Positions 11,101 to 24,160 are shown, counted from the first letter of the stretch. The stretch: DNA of 64,000 nt from Branchiostoma lanceolatum (GCF_035083965.1 NC_089726.1:10669501-10733500), one strand, 5' to 3'. Notes: a model not told the origin generated them from the letters alone. Made by a program: numbers and translations.

Positions 11101-13924
11101 AGTGGCCCTATCATGGGGAGGAAACATCAGGAAAAACTGACTAAAAACAGTATCAAGATGTGCAGATTAAGGAAACTTCAGGTTACAGTCCTGAAAAAAT
11201 TAGGGTCAGAATACGGCGATTTCTTTTTTTCTTCTTCTTTTTTTCTTTTCAACAAATACAGTTTACCCGACTGACCCTAGCAAAGACCTGCCTACTGTTG
11301 GAAAACGATTCTACTAAGTTTTTCATCACTCAGATGTCTTATTGTCCCATGTCAGTAGGCTTTTGCAAGGGTCAATCGGGCAACCGGAAGCACATTTTTC
11401 CTAGGCCTTACACAGTTACAACTTCATATTCTATTTTGTCTTTTTCTGTACCAAATCATTGTTCAAGCTATTCCAGGATATTGTAGGACATATTATTTGC
11501 TATACAACTTTTTAAAGATGAAGTCTAATAGACAAACATTACCTTTAGTCATATCTTGGTAAGTTGTCTATAGATAGTGACGAATAAGTGAGAATATGGC
11601 TATGACAGACACTTTAGTCCATATGGTGAACTCACCTTGATATAGTCATTGAAGGCAAACTGTTGATATCTCCTAAGGATAACTGGGTCATTTTTTACTA
11701 TAGAGAGGGCAAATTCTTCTGTTGTGATGAGCCTACAGTCACTCCACATGCACTCCACTCCTGGGGACATATAAGGAAGTGCTGCTGTTAATGTTGTATA
11801 AGAAATCTAGTGTATCAGAGGAGTGTCCAAATAACTAGGAAGCCATTATGTACATATCTATAATTATTACGTATGTTCGTCTCATCAACGCTTCAAAGTC
11901 ACAGTATTTCCCTTCCATATACTTCCCATTGAACTTCATGCTTCCAAAAGCGGTAAAATTTTCCTTATTCAAAAGACTTCTATACCTTCATTTTGTTTTC
12001 TCTAGCACATCATTATAGTGTTCAATGCAACTGCAAACAATTTTGAGGCAACCACTGAACTGAAGTACAAACAAAGACTTTTTTTAAACACAGTGATGGC
12101 TGTAGAGTACACCTACCTGTGGCCACGCCATCCTCTACCTGCACCTGGAAGTACCTCTGCCAGCAGTCTGTACAGAACTTGTGGTTGCAGGCGAGACTCA
12201 GGAGGTCCTTCTCCTCCTGGGCCTGCAGACACACAGGGCACTGCTTAGGGGGCGGCTCCACCTGCTGATAAACACAAGTATTGCAAGTGATCAAGTTGCT
12301 GCATCCAGGAAGGTTAGTATGGAGTAAAACTTGCCACATTCCACCAGCTACCCATCTACATTAACAATTCCCATTGAACCAGATTAACCATATACATGTA
12401 CAGTATTTATTGCCTTTAAACAACTAAGAAGCTTAATAACAACAGAACAACAATAACATTGAAATAAGAAGAAATTTAAAAAGAAGAGAAAAAGAACTCC
12501 TTTGTGTACTTACTTTTGCTCTACTTGGAGGAGGTAGTATTCTGCAATCTACCATTAACTGTACAGAGTCTTCCCTAAACCTGGACACAAATAAGGGTAA
12601 GTCAAAAACTAAAGTACAATGTATGAATGAAAACACAAGACAAGTCTTTGTTTGAAACCATTACTATCTTGAAATTTCAGGAAAAACACATCACAGTGTG
12701 AAGACAGCCCAATCTTAACTTATGCAATCACCTTTTACAGAGGATCTTCATTTGTCAGAATGCATAAAACGTGCTTAAAATGAAGGAAATCAAAGTTCCT
12801 AGGTCAGAGCTGTGAATACTGACCTTTCCATAACATCACTTAACACCCACTGGTGTGCTTGCAGCAGTACTTTACCTATGGTGTGGGACACCTGTGGGGA
12901 GAACTATACAGCGGTTACAAAGTGGAATGCAGTGACAGTTACATGAGTTCGATGCATGACATACCACACAATCGGCACACATATTCCTGCTTATCTTTAT
13001 ACAAGTATAAGGAACATACATGTATTCACAATGTTGGGGAGTGGGTGTATAGTGCATGGTTAGCTTTCTGATTCATAGTTCCCAGTGAATAGCCAATTTT
13101 AAAGAACTAAATGCTACTTCATTACTTTTTCTAAAAGGAGGTCACGCAGAAGTTCAGAAAAATCTACTGCCTTTTCATTTCTTTACAGACAGACTACCTG
13201 TACCCTTGAATTCCCTAATCGTTTTTGAACCCTCCAGGTGCCTTCTTTCCACAATGTGCATGTAGTTCTTTACTACTCAGGCTTTACCACCTAACACATG
13301 AAAGGAAGCGAATGTTGATTACCTGTATTGTCTGAGTTAATTCTGTTACTTTCTCATCAAGAAACTGACAGGCCTCCTCTTTATTAAATAGAAAGTATTC
13401 GAAGGCCTCTGGGTCAAAAATCTGCCCCCTGTCATCCTGAAAGTAGAAGGGTACAAACACCAAATAGTGTTATTATCAAAAATGATCTACAGTATAAATA
13501 AATTACTAAGCATGATTATACTTAACACTTACTTCACAGCTCTTAAGTTGTACTTATGCGTATACAACTTACTACACGAAAGCTTAACATATGTTTGTCA
13601 TTTTCTTTAATATGTTAACAGCATGGAAACTTCACTGATCTGTTGCCATGTTTAACTGTCTTCTTGCTGTGGGAGGACAGGTAGACGTTCAATTGTGTTT
13701 TTATTATAACAGACATTTGCAGAGACAGGTTGAAGCACTGTTAGTAATTCCCTAATTTGTTACAAGACAGTCTGACTGACTCTGACCTGTTCCATGTCAT
13801 CAGGGCCGTAGTTGTAGTAATCATTAATGTCCTCATCACTGTAGTCCTGGTAGCTGCTGTCGCTTAAGCCCTCGTCGTCTGGGTCTGACCCTTGGCTCGC
13901 CATGTCTGCATCCGCCTCAGACAT
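5192..13924 (-). CDS. ARIH2: Ariadne-2 RBR E3 ubiquitin ligase (ARIH2), complete
   Basis: Sixteen coding exons (high to low): 13924-13787, 13436-13323, 12891-12824, 12580-12514, 12261-12117, 11760-11636, 11107-10998, 10473-10356, 9939-9889, one of 9473-9452 or 9425-9404, 9036-9013, 8539-8412, 7771-7628, 5866-5798, 5554-5471, 5263-5192. They give 492 aa; human ARIH2 is 493 aa. Order: acidic N terminus ([14 protein letters not shown]), RING1 from about residue 137 ([19 protein letters not shown]), IBR ([26 protein letters not shown]), RING2 (residues 296-325) with catalytic Cys309 in GGCNHM, then the Ariadne domain ([39 protein letters not shown]). The family accepts ubiquitin from E2 on the RING2 cysteine and works with neddylated cullin-5 complexes in cytoplasm and nucleus. 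The orthology call is strong: the Ariadne-domain residues match ARIH2, not ARIH1. Confidence 0.96.
6036..7363. mobile_element. non-autonomous DNA element with TACAGTCAAACC inverted ends
   Basis: The left end (TACAGTCAAACCTGCCCAAG) and the right end (reverse complement TACAGTCAAACCTGCCTAGG) form terminal inverted repeats inside the ARIH2 intron between exons 13 and 14. Subterminal GGTGGTCGCC motifs repeat several times in both halves. A possible 7-bp target duplication is ATCTTAT on the left and CTCTTAT on the right (one mismatch). No transposase frame is recognised. Superfamily not assigned. Confidence 0.7.
7751..8170. repeat. diverged tandem repeats rich in ATTGG, spanning the ARIH2 exon 13 acceptor
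   Basis: The block GCTCTTCTGGTGGTTCTC at the start of exon 13 (7751) recurs at 7926, followed in both cases by similar intron sequence with CTTGATTGGTTC. Later units keep ATTGGTCCCTYTCTGAA-like cores. The copy at 7926 carries a TAG acceptor-like site and the first codons of exon 13 but soon leaves the frame. Confidence 0.6.
9404..9473 (-). other. ARIH2: mutually exclusive ARIH2 microexon pair 10a/10b
   Basis: Exon 10a (9473-9452) encodes QCFKCKH plus one base; exon 10b (9425-9404) encodes QCYQCRY plus one base. Both are exactly 22 nt, start in the same phase after TCTGCAG or TTCCAG acceptors, and end in GTGAG or GTAGGT donors. Either joins exon 9 (ending CNHM) to exon 11 (starting with the two bases that complete Asp, then FCWMCLG). 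The intron between them is 26 nt, too short for ordinary splicing, and including both or neither shifts the frame. Version 10a is closer to vertebrate ARIH2. Both keep the two zinc-ligand cysteines. Confidence 0.88.
10481..10983 (+). repeat. possible degenerate retroelement 3' end in ARIH2 intron
   Basis: An 85-codon open frame without family match runs to 10738 and is followed by AT-rich sequence ending in TCTCCTGGTTAAACAAATAA, which resembles 3' ends of CR1-like LINEs. No reverse-transcriptase motif is present. The assignment is weak. Confidence 0.3.
11258..11400. mobile_element. short MITE-like inverted-repeat element
   Basis: CCCGACTGACCCTAGCAAAG near 11267 is mirrored by CTTTTGCAAGGGTCAATCGG near 11359, giving an element of about 140 bp in an ARIH2 intron. 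A related GGGTTTTGCAAGGGTCGG segment occurs at 49160-49180 in an RTK intron, so the family is dispersed. Confidence 0.5.
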
Positions 13925-15039
13925 CTTCCCAGCAATTCCTGCAGTCAGACATAACTCCTTTTTTACTCTCCTGATTTTCATTGCAACTAGTGCAAACTTT
14001 GTAATCAGATGCACCTGTAGTACTCATAACTTATAAGGTAAAAATTAATTTACTTTGTTCCAACGTTATAAGCAGAATGATGATGTTGGATGAAAATCTT
14101 TTAAATCATATTTGAGGTTGATATATTGGAGAGATATAGATGAAGAGACCATGCAAAAGATTTATTGGTGGAATTTCTAATATCAATGCCACAATTTTCA
14201 ATCCCAGACAAATCAGTAATGTGTTTTTATTTACCAGTAATGCACTTAATTTTCCATAAGAGTTTTAATACTACATCCAGGAAAAGCTGTATTGTAGACA
14301 CTATACTCAACAATTTGTTCGTATTCACGCAACTCTAATTCACAATATTCACACAATTCTATCATTCAAAAGTACTCATCTGGGAAATGCCCACAAAATA
14401 ATACATCAAGCTGAGATTGCAAAGGACCAGGGACAAAAACTATTGCTGAACTGTGATAATTATCAGCAAAACTACTTTCAGAAAACCGGGAAGTCAGTGA
14501 CATAAAGCAAATTAGCATGGAAAACAAATTAGTTCCCGTTAATGAGCACATCCTGTGAGCAAACAGCCGGCTTCGTGACTTACGGATCAAGGAGAAACAC
14601 GCTAACCATCTATCTCCCCATCTTTCTGACGTATTCACCCAGAGTTAAGGCCTTAAGAAAACAACGCAACCGGCACATATATTATAACATATTTTCATAC
14701 AGAAATATGGCGTTCCGTTAAAAATGTGAAAAGTCTTAATTTTCATGCAACGAAGAATTTGCTATAGATTTAAATCAGGATAGTCCACATCTGGCAGGTG
14801 CAATTAAGCAAGACGCCCCAAAATTTGGCCAAACCTCTTTGCAAGATAGCGAAAATATTTACGTGCAGGGATCACCATAGCTCGTGCGAGTATGTCATCG
14901 TGTCGGGCCAGAGTGCCAAAAATTCATGGTGCAATGACTCGCAGAAATCAAAATACTTTTTCACAACAAAACAACCATAGAAATAAGACAGAAGCCCTTC
15001 CAATGTCACCTTCTGTACCTGAACAAAGTATTAGGTTAC

Positions 15040-15146
15040 CTGTCCACACACTGTGTCGAAGTTTGGGAGAGTTTCGGAGCAGTTACGGCGACTGTCTGCG
15101 CTGCAGAGAAACTGTTGTGTTCCCCCCACTGCTACCTGTCCGCCAT
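15040..15146 (-). other. ARIH2: 5' non-coding leader exon of ARIH2 (predicted)
   Basis: On the minus strand a donor (GACAG followed by GTAACC) ends a candidate leader exon at 15040. The first coding exon has a good acceptor (CTGACTGCAG) ending at 13939, 14 bases before the ATG. The leader contains a tiny upstream frame, ATG GCG GAC AGG TAG (15146-15132), if transcription starts far enough upstream; the same bases resemble a YY1 site. Confidence 0.5.
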
Positions 15147-15147
15147 A

Positions 15148-15163
15148 ACCGGAAATGACGTCA
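15148..15163. promoter_or_regulatory. overlapping ETS and CRE motifs, shared ARIH2/NPAT promoter
   Basis: ACCGGAAAT (ETS consensus) runs directly into the palindromic CRE TGACGTCA at 15156-15163. The site lies between the divergent ARIH2 leader and the NPAT start, 390 bases upstream of the NPAT ATG. Another partial element, AATTGTAGTT at 15432-15441, resembles the ZNF143/THAP11 motif. No TATA box is seen. Confidence 0.55.
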
Positions 15164-15552
15164 TGCTCCCGACGAATAAAGTCGTAAAATCTCACTTCAA
15201 AAGATAAAACAAAACATAAGATTACGAATTTCAGCCGTAATGTTAAGAAATAATGTTATGTGTATGTTGATAATTGCTGTGCTGTTGGTTAGTCCATGCT
15301 AACATTGAAAAAAATCCCTTTTGGAAATGAAATGTCGTAATAAATCACTTCCTGCCGTTGTGCGGCAGGTTACCTGAGGTCAACCTCCCAGTGGCGGGAT
15401 AGTGCGCCCTCTTGCAGCTTGGCTTGGTAGAAATTGTAGTTCCAGCTGATTATGTGGCTCCATTTTAGCGATAAATGCGATTTTTGTGGCATCTGAGCGC
15501 TTGTGTGTACCGTCTAGATGTACATCCTATCGTACTACAGTGACAGAGCGAC
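15164..15552 (+). promoter_or_regulatory. divergent intergenic promoter and NPAT 5' leader
   Basis: This roughly 390-base stretch separates the ARIH2 leader from the NPAT ATG. It holds ETS-like CACTTCCTG near 15346 and no reading frame of note. The NPAT transcription start is not identifiable. Confidence 0.4.
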
Positions 15553-18500
15553 ATGATTTTGTCATCTGATGTCGCAAGGCTTGTCCTTGGTGAGTTTGTT
15601 TCAACAACAAATATTTTCCGTCAAGTGGAAAACTCGGTTTTGCAGGGGGAAAGTAAGAGTTTTGTTTTTGACAAACTCGATTAGTTCTGTAACGTCTTTT
15701 TTTGAGGCTAACATTCTTCGCTAGACGTTGTATACTAACTGTGATTCGTGTGTTGATTCAAGGGCCTCGATCCAAATCCACCCTCGCAAATTATGCCTGT
15801 AATTTTTATGGGAGGGAGGGGTGGGGTGGTAAAGTTATTACGTTACGTTATGGTCATGATAATAGTTGTGCCCCACGTTCTGCCTCTACGTGATGTGTGA
15901 CGTACATATTCATCATTGCAGTCTTACAGGGGGATTCTAGGAATTTGAAGGGTACCTTCTGTCATCCCCTCCCCATAATCGATAAGCTTGAGACTATTGA
16001 CAGGATGATTCTGCCAACAGTGGAAAAATTCACTGTTGACAGGATCCTCCTGTTCATTCCTGCAGTATGGAAAAAACCTGCTATTTTAGTTTTCAGATTT
16101 CTCAGGTTCACATGATAGTTACTGTGTGACACGTTATAATCTGTGAAACAATTGTAGTAAATCTGTTCTGAAGATCATGCCTTTACTTTGGATAGGTTAC
16201 CTGTCGGATGAGGGGTTGGTGAGGAGTAAGCAGGTGTTCCTGGAGGAAAGTCCTCACCTGACAGAGATACGACAGACAGCAGCGCAGGGACAGCGGGTTT
16301 ATATACAGGTGTGAGGACACCCATGCAGTAGTTCTACCTGTGTGCACAGTGTCATGTGGCTAGGATTGAGAAAGATATCCTTATAGTAACAAAATAGACA
16401 GTCATTAAAGGAGTGAGTATGAAAGGGAAATATTTACCTTCTAATGTTAGGTTTATGAAAATTAGATATCCAGGTAAACAATTTATAAAGACAATCGGAT
16501 AAAATTTGGGGATAGCATTATGGCTAAGTGTTTCTTGAAACCTTTTTTTTTACTCCATGTTTTATTCTATATCATAGCCTGTTCTCGGGAAGGACTTGAA
16601 GGGTATTTTGGAGGAGTATGCCGCCATCAGGACACAAGGTAGGACAAGGAAATGTCAAAAAGTGGCAGCAAGAAAAATACTATATTTATAGAAACATTAT
16701 CTGGCACAGTTGAGGCTATTCTTGATTATGATATACAGATGGATGCATTCTGAACGTTATTTCAGAAAGATTGCATACCTGTTTTTAAACTTAAAAGAAC
16801 CTGATACTGTGTATGCATCTCAGTGATGGTTAGGTCACCTACATGTACTAGCCAATTTTTTTTTTTAGCTGCGAATCTAAAACCAACCCCACTCAAAATC
16901 ATGCCTGTTTCCTCAGTGTTTAATACATGATGAAGAATAAAGTTGCAGTGTTGCTCGATTTGTTTACTTTAATATATGTGATGTGTTTTCAGATGAACTG
17001 CAGCAGGGTAACAATGTGCTGGGTCTGCTGTGGAAGAAACTGGACACTGTTGTGTCACAGATAAGGTAAGCATGTTCTGCTTCTTTCTTCATATCATATT
17101 CCTCCATGTAATACAATATAGGCATTTCTGTTAGTGTGCCAGGCCATAGATAATGTAATATCAGCTTTTGCTCTGTTAAGTTGAGTCTCCTCAGCCAAGA
17201 AGAAATCACAACAACAGCAAACTTTATCATTTTTATTTCAGACATTACAAGGGCCCTCATGGTGCCATTGCTGGTCAGTCATCCAGTTTCCATGGCAGTT
17301 CACACCCTAAACAGTCCTCCAGCCAATCACGTAAGACCTGAGATATCATCTGTTTATTTACTCAAGGCTGCATATGTAACCTTTACCATTTAATAATGCA
17401 ATATCTCAACTTTTGAAAGCTCAAATGAAAAGTGGTCTTAATAATTTCATCAATATTGAAAACTTTCTGATCTTTTGTAATGTGGTGGTTTGACGTGATG
17501 ATGATAACAACATGTTTTATAACGTTTGTTGTACCAGTAGTCCAGTTGCTTCCAGTCTCTTCCTCATTATCTCAAACCTGTGCATTCCAGACCGCACCTT
17601 TAACCTGATGACCAACATGCGGAGGAACCACCTGCAGAGGGGACAGGTGCAGGCTACACCTGTAGTTATAGCACCTGCACCACAGCCTTCACCCATGACA
17701 ACAGTGGTGGTGAACAGGGAAGGACAGCAGCAGCTGGTGACATCTGCCCCTGGCTCAGGACAGGGACATCCTGCATCTGTGCAAACACCTTCTTGTACAG
17801 GTGATTTAAAGCTGCTGTTGTAGCTGCTGCATCAGTTATTGGTTTAACAAAATTTTAGCACAATACACCAGATTTACAGACACACCTAGTGGCTGGTTAT
17901 ACCGGTATTACATAAAACAACAAGATCTATTGATATTATATCTAACTCCAAGTGTTGTTATGTTGTCTTAAGAAGGTAGGGAGGGATGTGAATAAGGCAT
18001 AAAAATGTTTTATATTGTTCTAATGTTATGTTACTGGCAACACTAGATGAAGTTAGTGTATTTTCCATTTCTAATCAAATAAGTCTCAATTGAGGAATGC
18101 CTTCAGCTTTTTTATTTTTAGTGTGTCCTGTTCTTCATAACTTGCCTCTTCGATGTGACTGCCTGCTGCCAATGTTTTAATGTTGATTGGTGATCCTGCA
18201 TAAAATGGTCTAATATACATTTTCTTATTCAATGTTATGTCTTTATAGCTGCAGTACCTGTTGCAACTCCAACACCTGTTGCAACTCCAACACCTGTTGC
18301 AACTCCAACACCTGTTGCAACTCCAACACCAGTGCCTGTTACAGCTACAGCACCTATTACAACTGTAGCGCCTGTTACAACTCCTGTCAAGAACTTTCTA
18401 CAGAATCAGGAAGGTTCAGAGAAGGACTTTTCACATGCCAGGTCTCCCAAAAGGAAAAGGTTTGTTCTTTCAACTCCTGTCAACCTTTGTGTAGGAAATG

Positions 18501-21500
18501 TATTTGATTTCATAAAAAATGAAAACCTGTATTTTGGATTTATGTTGATGACAAATACCTCATTTACTTTGTCATTTACAATTGATGTAGTTGCATGTAC
18601 TGCATGTGTTTGTGTTAATCATGACTGTGTTTTGTCTTTTCTATAGAGCTGCTCCGAAGCGCCTGACAGCTGTACCAGAGCTGCAGAAGCCGGTGGAATA
18701 CCTACTGAGTAGTGATGACCTGCTGGCCAAGCTGGCACACACCATTGGGAGAGTCCACTTTGGCCAAGATGGTACAAACTCAGATTTCTCTGAAAGTTGA
18801 ACAATGGTTGCAAAGTATGGAGACCTGTCTTTTATGCCTGTTATCTGGTATGTGCAACTTGCATGAAAGTTGCATTGTTTTAGTTCTTTGAGGATTTTGC
18901 TCCCTGTTTCTACTTTGATTCTTGACGTACAGTGTAATCAAGCAGCAGTCCATTGGAAGTCTTTGTGTTGAAAAGACTTTTGCAACATTTGTTTTCTTCT
19001 AGATCAAGGTTTGCGACAGTTGCCTTAGGGTATAGAGAGCAAATGAAGGCCAGAATTGATAGAATGTACTCTGCATACTATGTTTTAAGATATGACTTCC
19101 ACTGCAGGAACACTTTTTTCTAGAAATGCTTGCAAATTGTTTTGTGTTCACTCTATTTGTATGTATGTCTCAATGGGTCAATGTACCTGAAATTAAGAAA
19201 TGAATTCATTTCAGGTGAAGAACAGGGACAGGAAACAACAAAGACCGACAGTGTTTCTGTCCCCACCACCCCCTCAGCACCCCTGGACCATGGGGACGCA
19301 GAGGTGGGACCCTTACCCCTCCCTGCCGGCGAGATCTCCAACATCCTGGACGAGTTCAGTGACCTTTTTGACATGCTTGGAAACATTGGTATGCTACCTT
19401 GTACGCACAGTATGCATAGTACTCAAAAGTTTTATCCTGTACCAAAGAGAAATGATATTTAATCGTTGTTTGTTTTATTTGATGGAGTTTTCCTCCATTT
19501 CCAGTAGTTCTAGTAGTTGAGTAGTAGTCGTGTTAACAAAGTTGCTGCCAACATTTTCAGAGACTCCAGTCAGCGGTTCAAGAGGCACACAAGAACGTAG
19601 GACGGACAGGTCGAACACTGCCACTCCCATCAGCCTCACTGATGCCTTAGACTGGTCAGACATTGGCATGCCAGAAGAACAGCTTCCGTCATCGTCTGCT
19701 GAAACAAACGCAAACATTCGCAGCACTACAGAACAAGGGAACAGTAGCACTCTGCAAAATGTATGTACCACAACGTCATCAGTTATACTCGTGAGCAGTA
19801 CTGCACCTACGACCAGTACTGGTGCAAGTGTGCTTGGCAGTGTTGTGTTGCAGCCCCCCACAGCGCCTGTGTCCTGTACCCCAGCAGTAGTGAACAGTAC
19901 AACTACAGGTGTACAGAACATCCAGCCACAGCCTGCACAGCTTACAACTACAGGTGATTGACCTTATTTCTGATTTCAAAGCAGTTAACATTCAATTCAG
20001 TTGCTAAAGGGCAACTTGGGAATAAATGGAATTACATGTAAAATTCTATGGTATTAAATCAAGTACAGTGAGAAAGATGGCATCCTTTTATATAAAAAAT
20101 AATGTTGGTGACGGTCCCCCTCTTGTGCCTAGTGGCAAATAGGGTAGCATGTTTCCTAGTGTTGCTAGCCCCAAAACCTTTAGTCACCACAGTTTTGTCT
20201 AGAAGTGTATTTCATGTGTTTTGTCTATTCTTTCTTCCCTTCTGCAGTCCCAGTCTTGTTGCAGACCCAGCCCTTGGCAACAGTGGCCCCACCTCAGGTC
20301 ATCGCTGTTCCAAGAGGAATGGCAGTCATACAGCAGAACTCGACATCTATCCCCTCTTCTGTTGTATCCTCCAACAGTAGCATGGCTTGTATTTCATTGG
20401 TTGGTGGAACGGTAGGCCTGCCAGTGCTGCAGTTAGCCTCTAATCAGCAAGGGGTCGCCGCAACAAGAAGCAACATGGTTTTTACCACAAACACACAAAC
20501 TGTGCCTGCCACTCAGCCCAACAGGCAAAGTCGACTAAATGTGGTTCCGAAACCAGTCCCAGGAAAGAAGCCACTTCCAAAGACAACCATTTCCTCTAAA
20601 CTGCCGGCACCCTCCCCTGCAAAATACGCCACAAAACAGCTGACAGTAAGAGAACAGGATGCCAAGCCTCTTCAGGGCATAGTTTTGCCCAGTCCCGGAA
20701 AGCAAACAAGCCCAGGAAAGTCGTCCAACCAGGCAAGCCTGAGTGGCCGGGTGAAAACCGCCCATGTCCGTATCCTTGACTTTGGTGGGAGTGACGAGGC
20801 AGAGTCAGGCTCTCCTTCCTCGTCCTCACAACAGGCTCCGGGGAACCAGGGCAGGGTTCACTGGCTGAAACAGGCCTCCCAGCCCAAACGTCCCAAACAA
20901 GCAAAATCAACAGCAGTTACAGGGAGGAGGAAGCTGAGAAATCCAGCCCAGGCAGTCCCCCAGGCACCCCAGCAGACAGCCCCTCCAGCTATTGCAGCTG
21001 TAGATGTAGTGGAGAGGCAGCTTGTGTTTGTAGAACAGCAAACTTCAGGTAGTTCAAGTCAAGTTGCCGTCCATAGTGCTGTGAACCAACCTCTAGTCAG
21101 TAAGGCAATAATCTCCCAATCTGGGCAAGGTCAGGTCCCGGTCAGTAGTGTTGAGGTTGTGAGCAAGAACGTGCCTGTCTTAAGTGAAAAACAGAGTGTG
21201 AGAAGAGCCGAATGTGTGGTGGAAAACTTGGACATTGCTGCGTCTGTTGAGATCAGTCAGAGTCGTGGAGCTAACGGCAGAAGCAGGGTACAGGAAACTG
21301 ATGAGGCCTTCATTCCAGCAGGGTGCAGCCCGCCTAAGGACAACAGAACAACAGGAGTTCAACTGCCAAGGTCAACAGGCATTAGATCAGCACAAGCAAG
21401 AGAAAACACAAAGGACAGAAGTAGAAAACAGAAGGAGAATGTACAGAAAGAGAGCAAGGTATTGAGCAGGCAAAAACACAGGAAAGACATGTGCTTGAAA

Positions 21501-23278
21501 GCTGAGATGTTTGAAGGTGTGAACCCGGACAGCCCATCAACTAGTAGAACTTTAGCAGCAGAAACTCTAGTGAGCCTTGCTACTGCAATCACACTACACT
21601 CAGGCACTGCAGATGATGCATCGGACGACCATGATAATGGAAAACCCACAGCAAGTGGATTACAGAGAGTAGGGAACGCTACCTCTGCAGACACCTTACA
21701 TACAGGCACTGCAGGGGATACTACAGACAGCCAGAAAACTGGTACAGCTACATGTCTATCAGCAAATATCTCACATACAGGCACAGAGGGCAGTGCAGCA
21801 GATAAGAGTAAAAGTGTACTTCCTACATCTGTAGAAAAAGAGACAAGAACTGAGGGGCTAGAACCCAAAGAGCAGCATCAGAAAAGAGATGTCATTGTGA
21901 ACAATGCAAAGTCTCCGGTAGCCCAGGAGAATACACCAGCATCAGGGAACAGCTCAGTTAGTCAGGAGGAAAATAACACTGCTGGCCTCCAAAGATCACA
22001 GCACCATGGTGTCCCTGGGACAGCTGGCGTAGACAGAACTACCAGAAATACCACAGCTAACAGCACTGAAAAGATCAGTTCCACAGATGAAGCGCGTAGT
22101 GCTGTCACTGGAAATAAAAATGTTGAAATAAGGGCAAGTAGTGTTGATGGTAAGACATGTACAAGCGTATGTGAGAGAGGGACAGAGATGGTCACAAACA
22201 GTGAAAACTCAGAAAAGACACAGAAAAAGAGAAGTACAGGGAAGCATGTTACCTTTTTGGAAGAAGGAAATGCAGACAGAGGCTCTGATGATACTTTGCA
22301 GTCTCCATTAGATAGACCAGAGGCTCAGAATAGTGAGATGCAGAGCATGATTGCCAGTCAAAAAGCCCAGGGTCCTGTCAATGACTCTTCAAAGACACTG
22401 TCACAACAATCAGGAAAAGGAAAGGAGGAAAGAGCAGAGGGAAACCCACAAGAGATTTCTGTTCCAAAGCCACAAGAAGTTACTCCTGGCCGAATGACAC
22501 TGCAATCCAGAGAAAATTCAGACAATGGTACAACGGAAAGAATAGGTGTTTTTGATGAAAGAGTAGAAGAAGGGAATGAGAGAGCAGAAGGAAAGAGGGA
22601 TGTGAGCAAATCGAACCCTGTGATTGTTGAGATAAGAGGAGAGAAGAGAGGAAGAAGTGACACTGATGCTAAGGTGGGTACCAGACTACCAGTACTGATA
22701 AAGCAAGAATGCAAGTAGTGTTTGCAAGTCAAGGAAACCTTTCCAAGCAGTCTTGCATATTTTAAAAGAAAATTGCTGTAGTAAAAACATCATATTTCTG
22801 TTGACTGTTGTCACTTATCAATTCTTTTTTTATTATTTTCTCCTTAATAGCCTGGCAAGAGACCAAAGACAAACAAACAGGTACAGTTGCTACAGCATTG
22901 TGCTCTCTTTTCTTCAATTGTTCTTAAAGTTGAATTGAAATTGTTGAAAACATTTTCTCTAACAATTGCTAACAATGTTGTTGATAGTCTGGTTAGGTAT
23001 AGGTTGTGAGTGCTTAAAGTGTTATTGTAAGTGTAGGTAATGCTAATGTATTAATAGGCTTGGTAATGTAATGTGTTTGTAATTATTATGACTCCAGGAA
23101 GACTAGTGTAGTATATGTATATACTCACTAATTGAGATCTGTCAAATAAACAAACCATTGCGGCATCACTCTCTCATTTCCATTTCAGAGATCAAGAGGT
23201 GGCAAGCACGGGAGGCTGAAATTTCCTGCCAACTTGGATGTGGACAGTTTTCTGTCCAAAATCCACAACGGGAGCTGA
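15553..23278 (+). CDS. NPAT: NPAT, histone-gene transcription coactivator with LisH domain, complete
   Basis: Thirteen coding exons: 15553-15589, 16196-16308, 16578-16638, 16993-17065, 17242-17330, 17591-17800, 18249-18459, 18647-18771, 19215-19388, 19561-19953, 20248-22673, 22851-22880, 23189-23278; total 1343 aa (human NPAT about 1427). Residues 1-35 (SSDVARLVLGYLSDEGLVRS) are the LisH domain and match the NPAT N terminus closely. The middle is Ser/Thr/Gln-rich and disordered. An acidic segment ILDEFSDLFDML (exon 9) and a basic stretch (KRGRS, PGKRPKTNKQ, RSRGG) precede the C-terminal motif FPANLDVDSFLSKIH. Known NPAT is a cyclin E-CDK2 substrate at histone locus bodies that drives replication-dependent histone transcription. 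Exon 11 alone encodes 808 residues. Divergent to ARIH2. Confidence 0.93.
18257..18328 (+). repeat. NPAT: four 18-nt repeats in NPAT exon 7
   Basis: The unit CCTGTTGCAACTCCAACA occurs four times without interruption and encodes PVATPT four times, followed by degenerate PVTATAPITT-type units. It keeps frame and may vary in copy number. Confidence 0.9.
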
Positions 23279-24160
23279 GAGATTTGCAGTTGAAGCAGGC
23301 CCTACAGGACATATGACAATTTGTGTCGGTGACTGAATAATGTGTGATCAGAGAATCTAAAGAAAACTGTTACAGGGCATGACATCTTACAATTCTATGG
23401 CTACTAGTACTACTTATAGACAAATGACGAAGTTACAGTAGGCGCTGATAGGTTTTAGAGTAGAAACATGAGCATTTTGCTCAACAATGCCAAATTCCTG
23501 CCTTTGCTGCTTGCCAAATCCCTGGCATCTATGCAACTTTCATATGATCTGTTCCAAAGTTGTTTTGACTGAAATATTATGTTTTCTGTCTTGAATGTGT
23601 TAGATAAGAGTTTTTTAGCTCGCTAGAAATCCAGCTCTAGAAATGTGTTGTTCCTCAGGGGAAATTGTTCCGAAATTATTTTGTGTAATCAATTTAAGAT
23701 TATTATGGTAGTTATCTGTTTAAAATCCTGCTGTTGATTTGATGTGATGTGAAGCAAGTCAATAGCAATAAAAATAATAGTCCTCTGAGTTGTTTGAGCA
23801 GAAGCTATGAAAATGTTGTAGTGACAGATGAATGTCTATTTTTTTCAACAAGATTTTTTTTATCAACAGCAACTCACACATTATTTATTTATGTTTTTCA
23901 TGTCAAACAATATGAAATCAAAGATCAAGTTATTTGTGAGTTAATATAATGTGTTGCCTGCATTTTGTGTACTGTTTGTTTCAGATGATTCTTTGAAGTT
24001 GAAATTTTCATCAATGTTTTGAAGTGAGATGTGTTTGGTTTGTGTGCTCCCAACTTGATATTACATATACAGTTTGTCTCCACACCGTTTGTACGTGTAC
24101 TATTGCCTTGGTAAGGCTTTTCTAGATCTGTTTGAAATAAAGGAGACATTAACTTTCCTT
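23279..24160 (+). other. NPAT: NPAT 3' UTR
   Basis: AT-rich sequence without coding signal follows the stop codon. An AATAAA at 24136-24141 is the likeliest polyadenylation signal; a second AATAAA lies near 24227. Confidence 0.5.

Noticed and set aside
19475-19921. 148-codon minus-strand frame opposite NPAT exon 10
   Set aside because: Antisense shadow of a real, phase-consistent coding exon.
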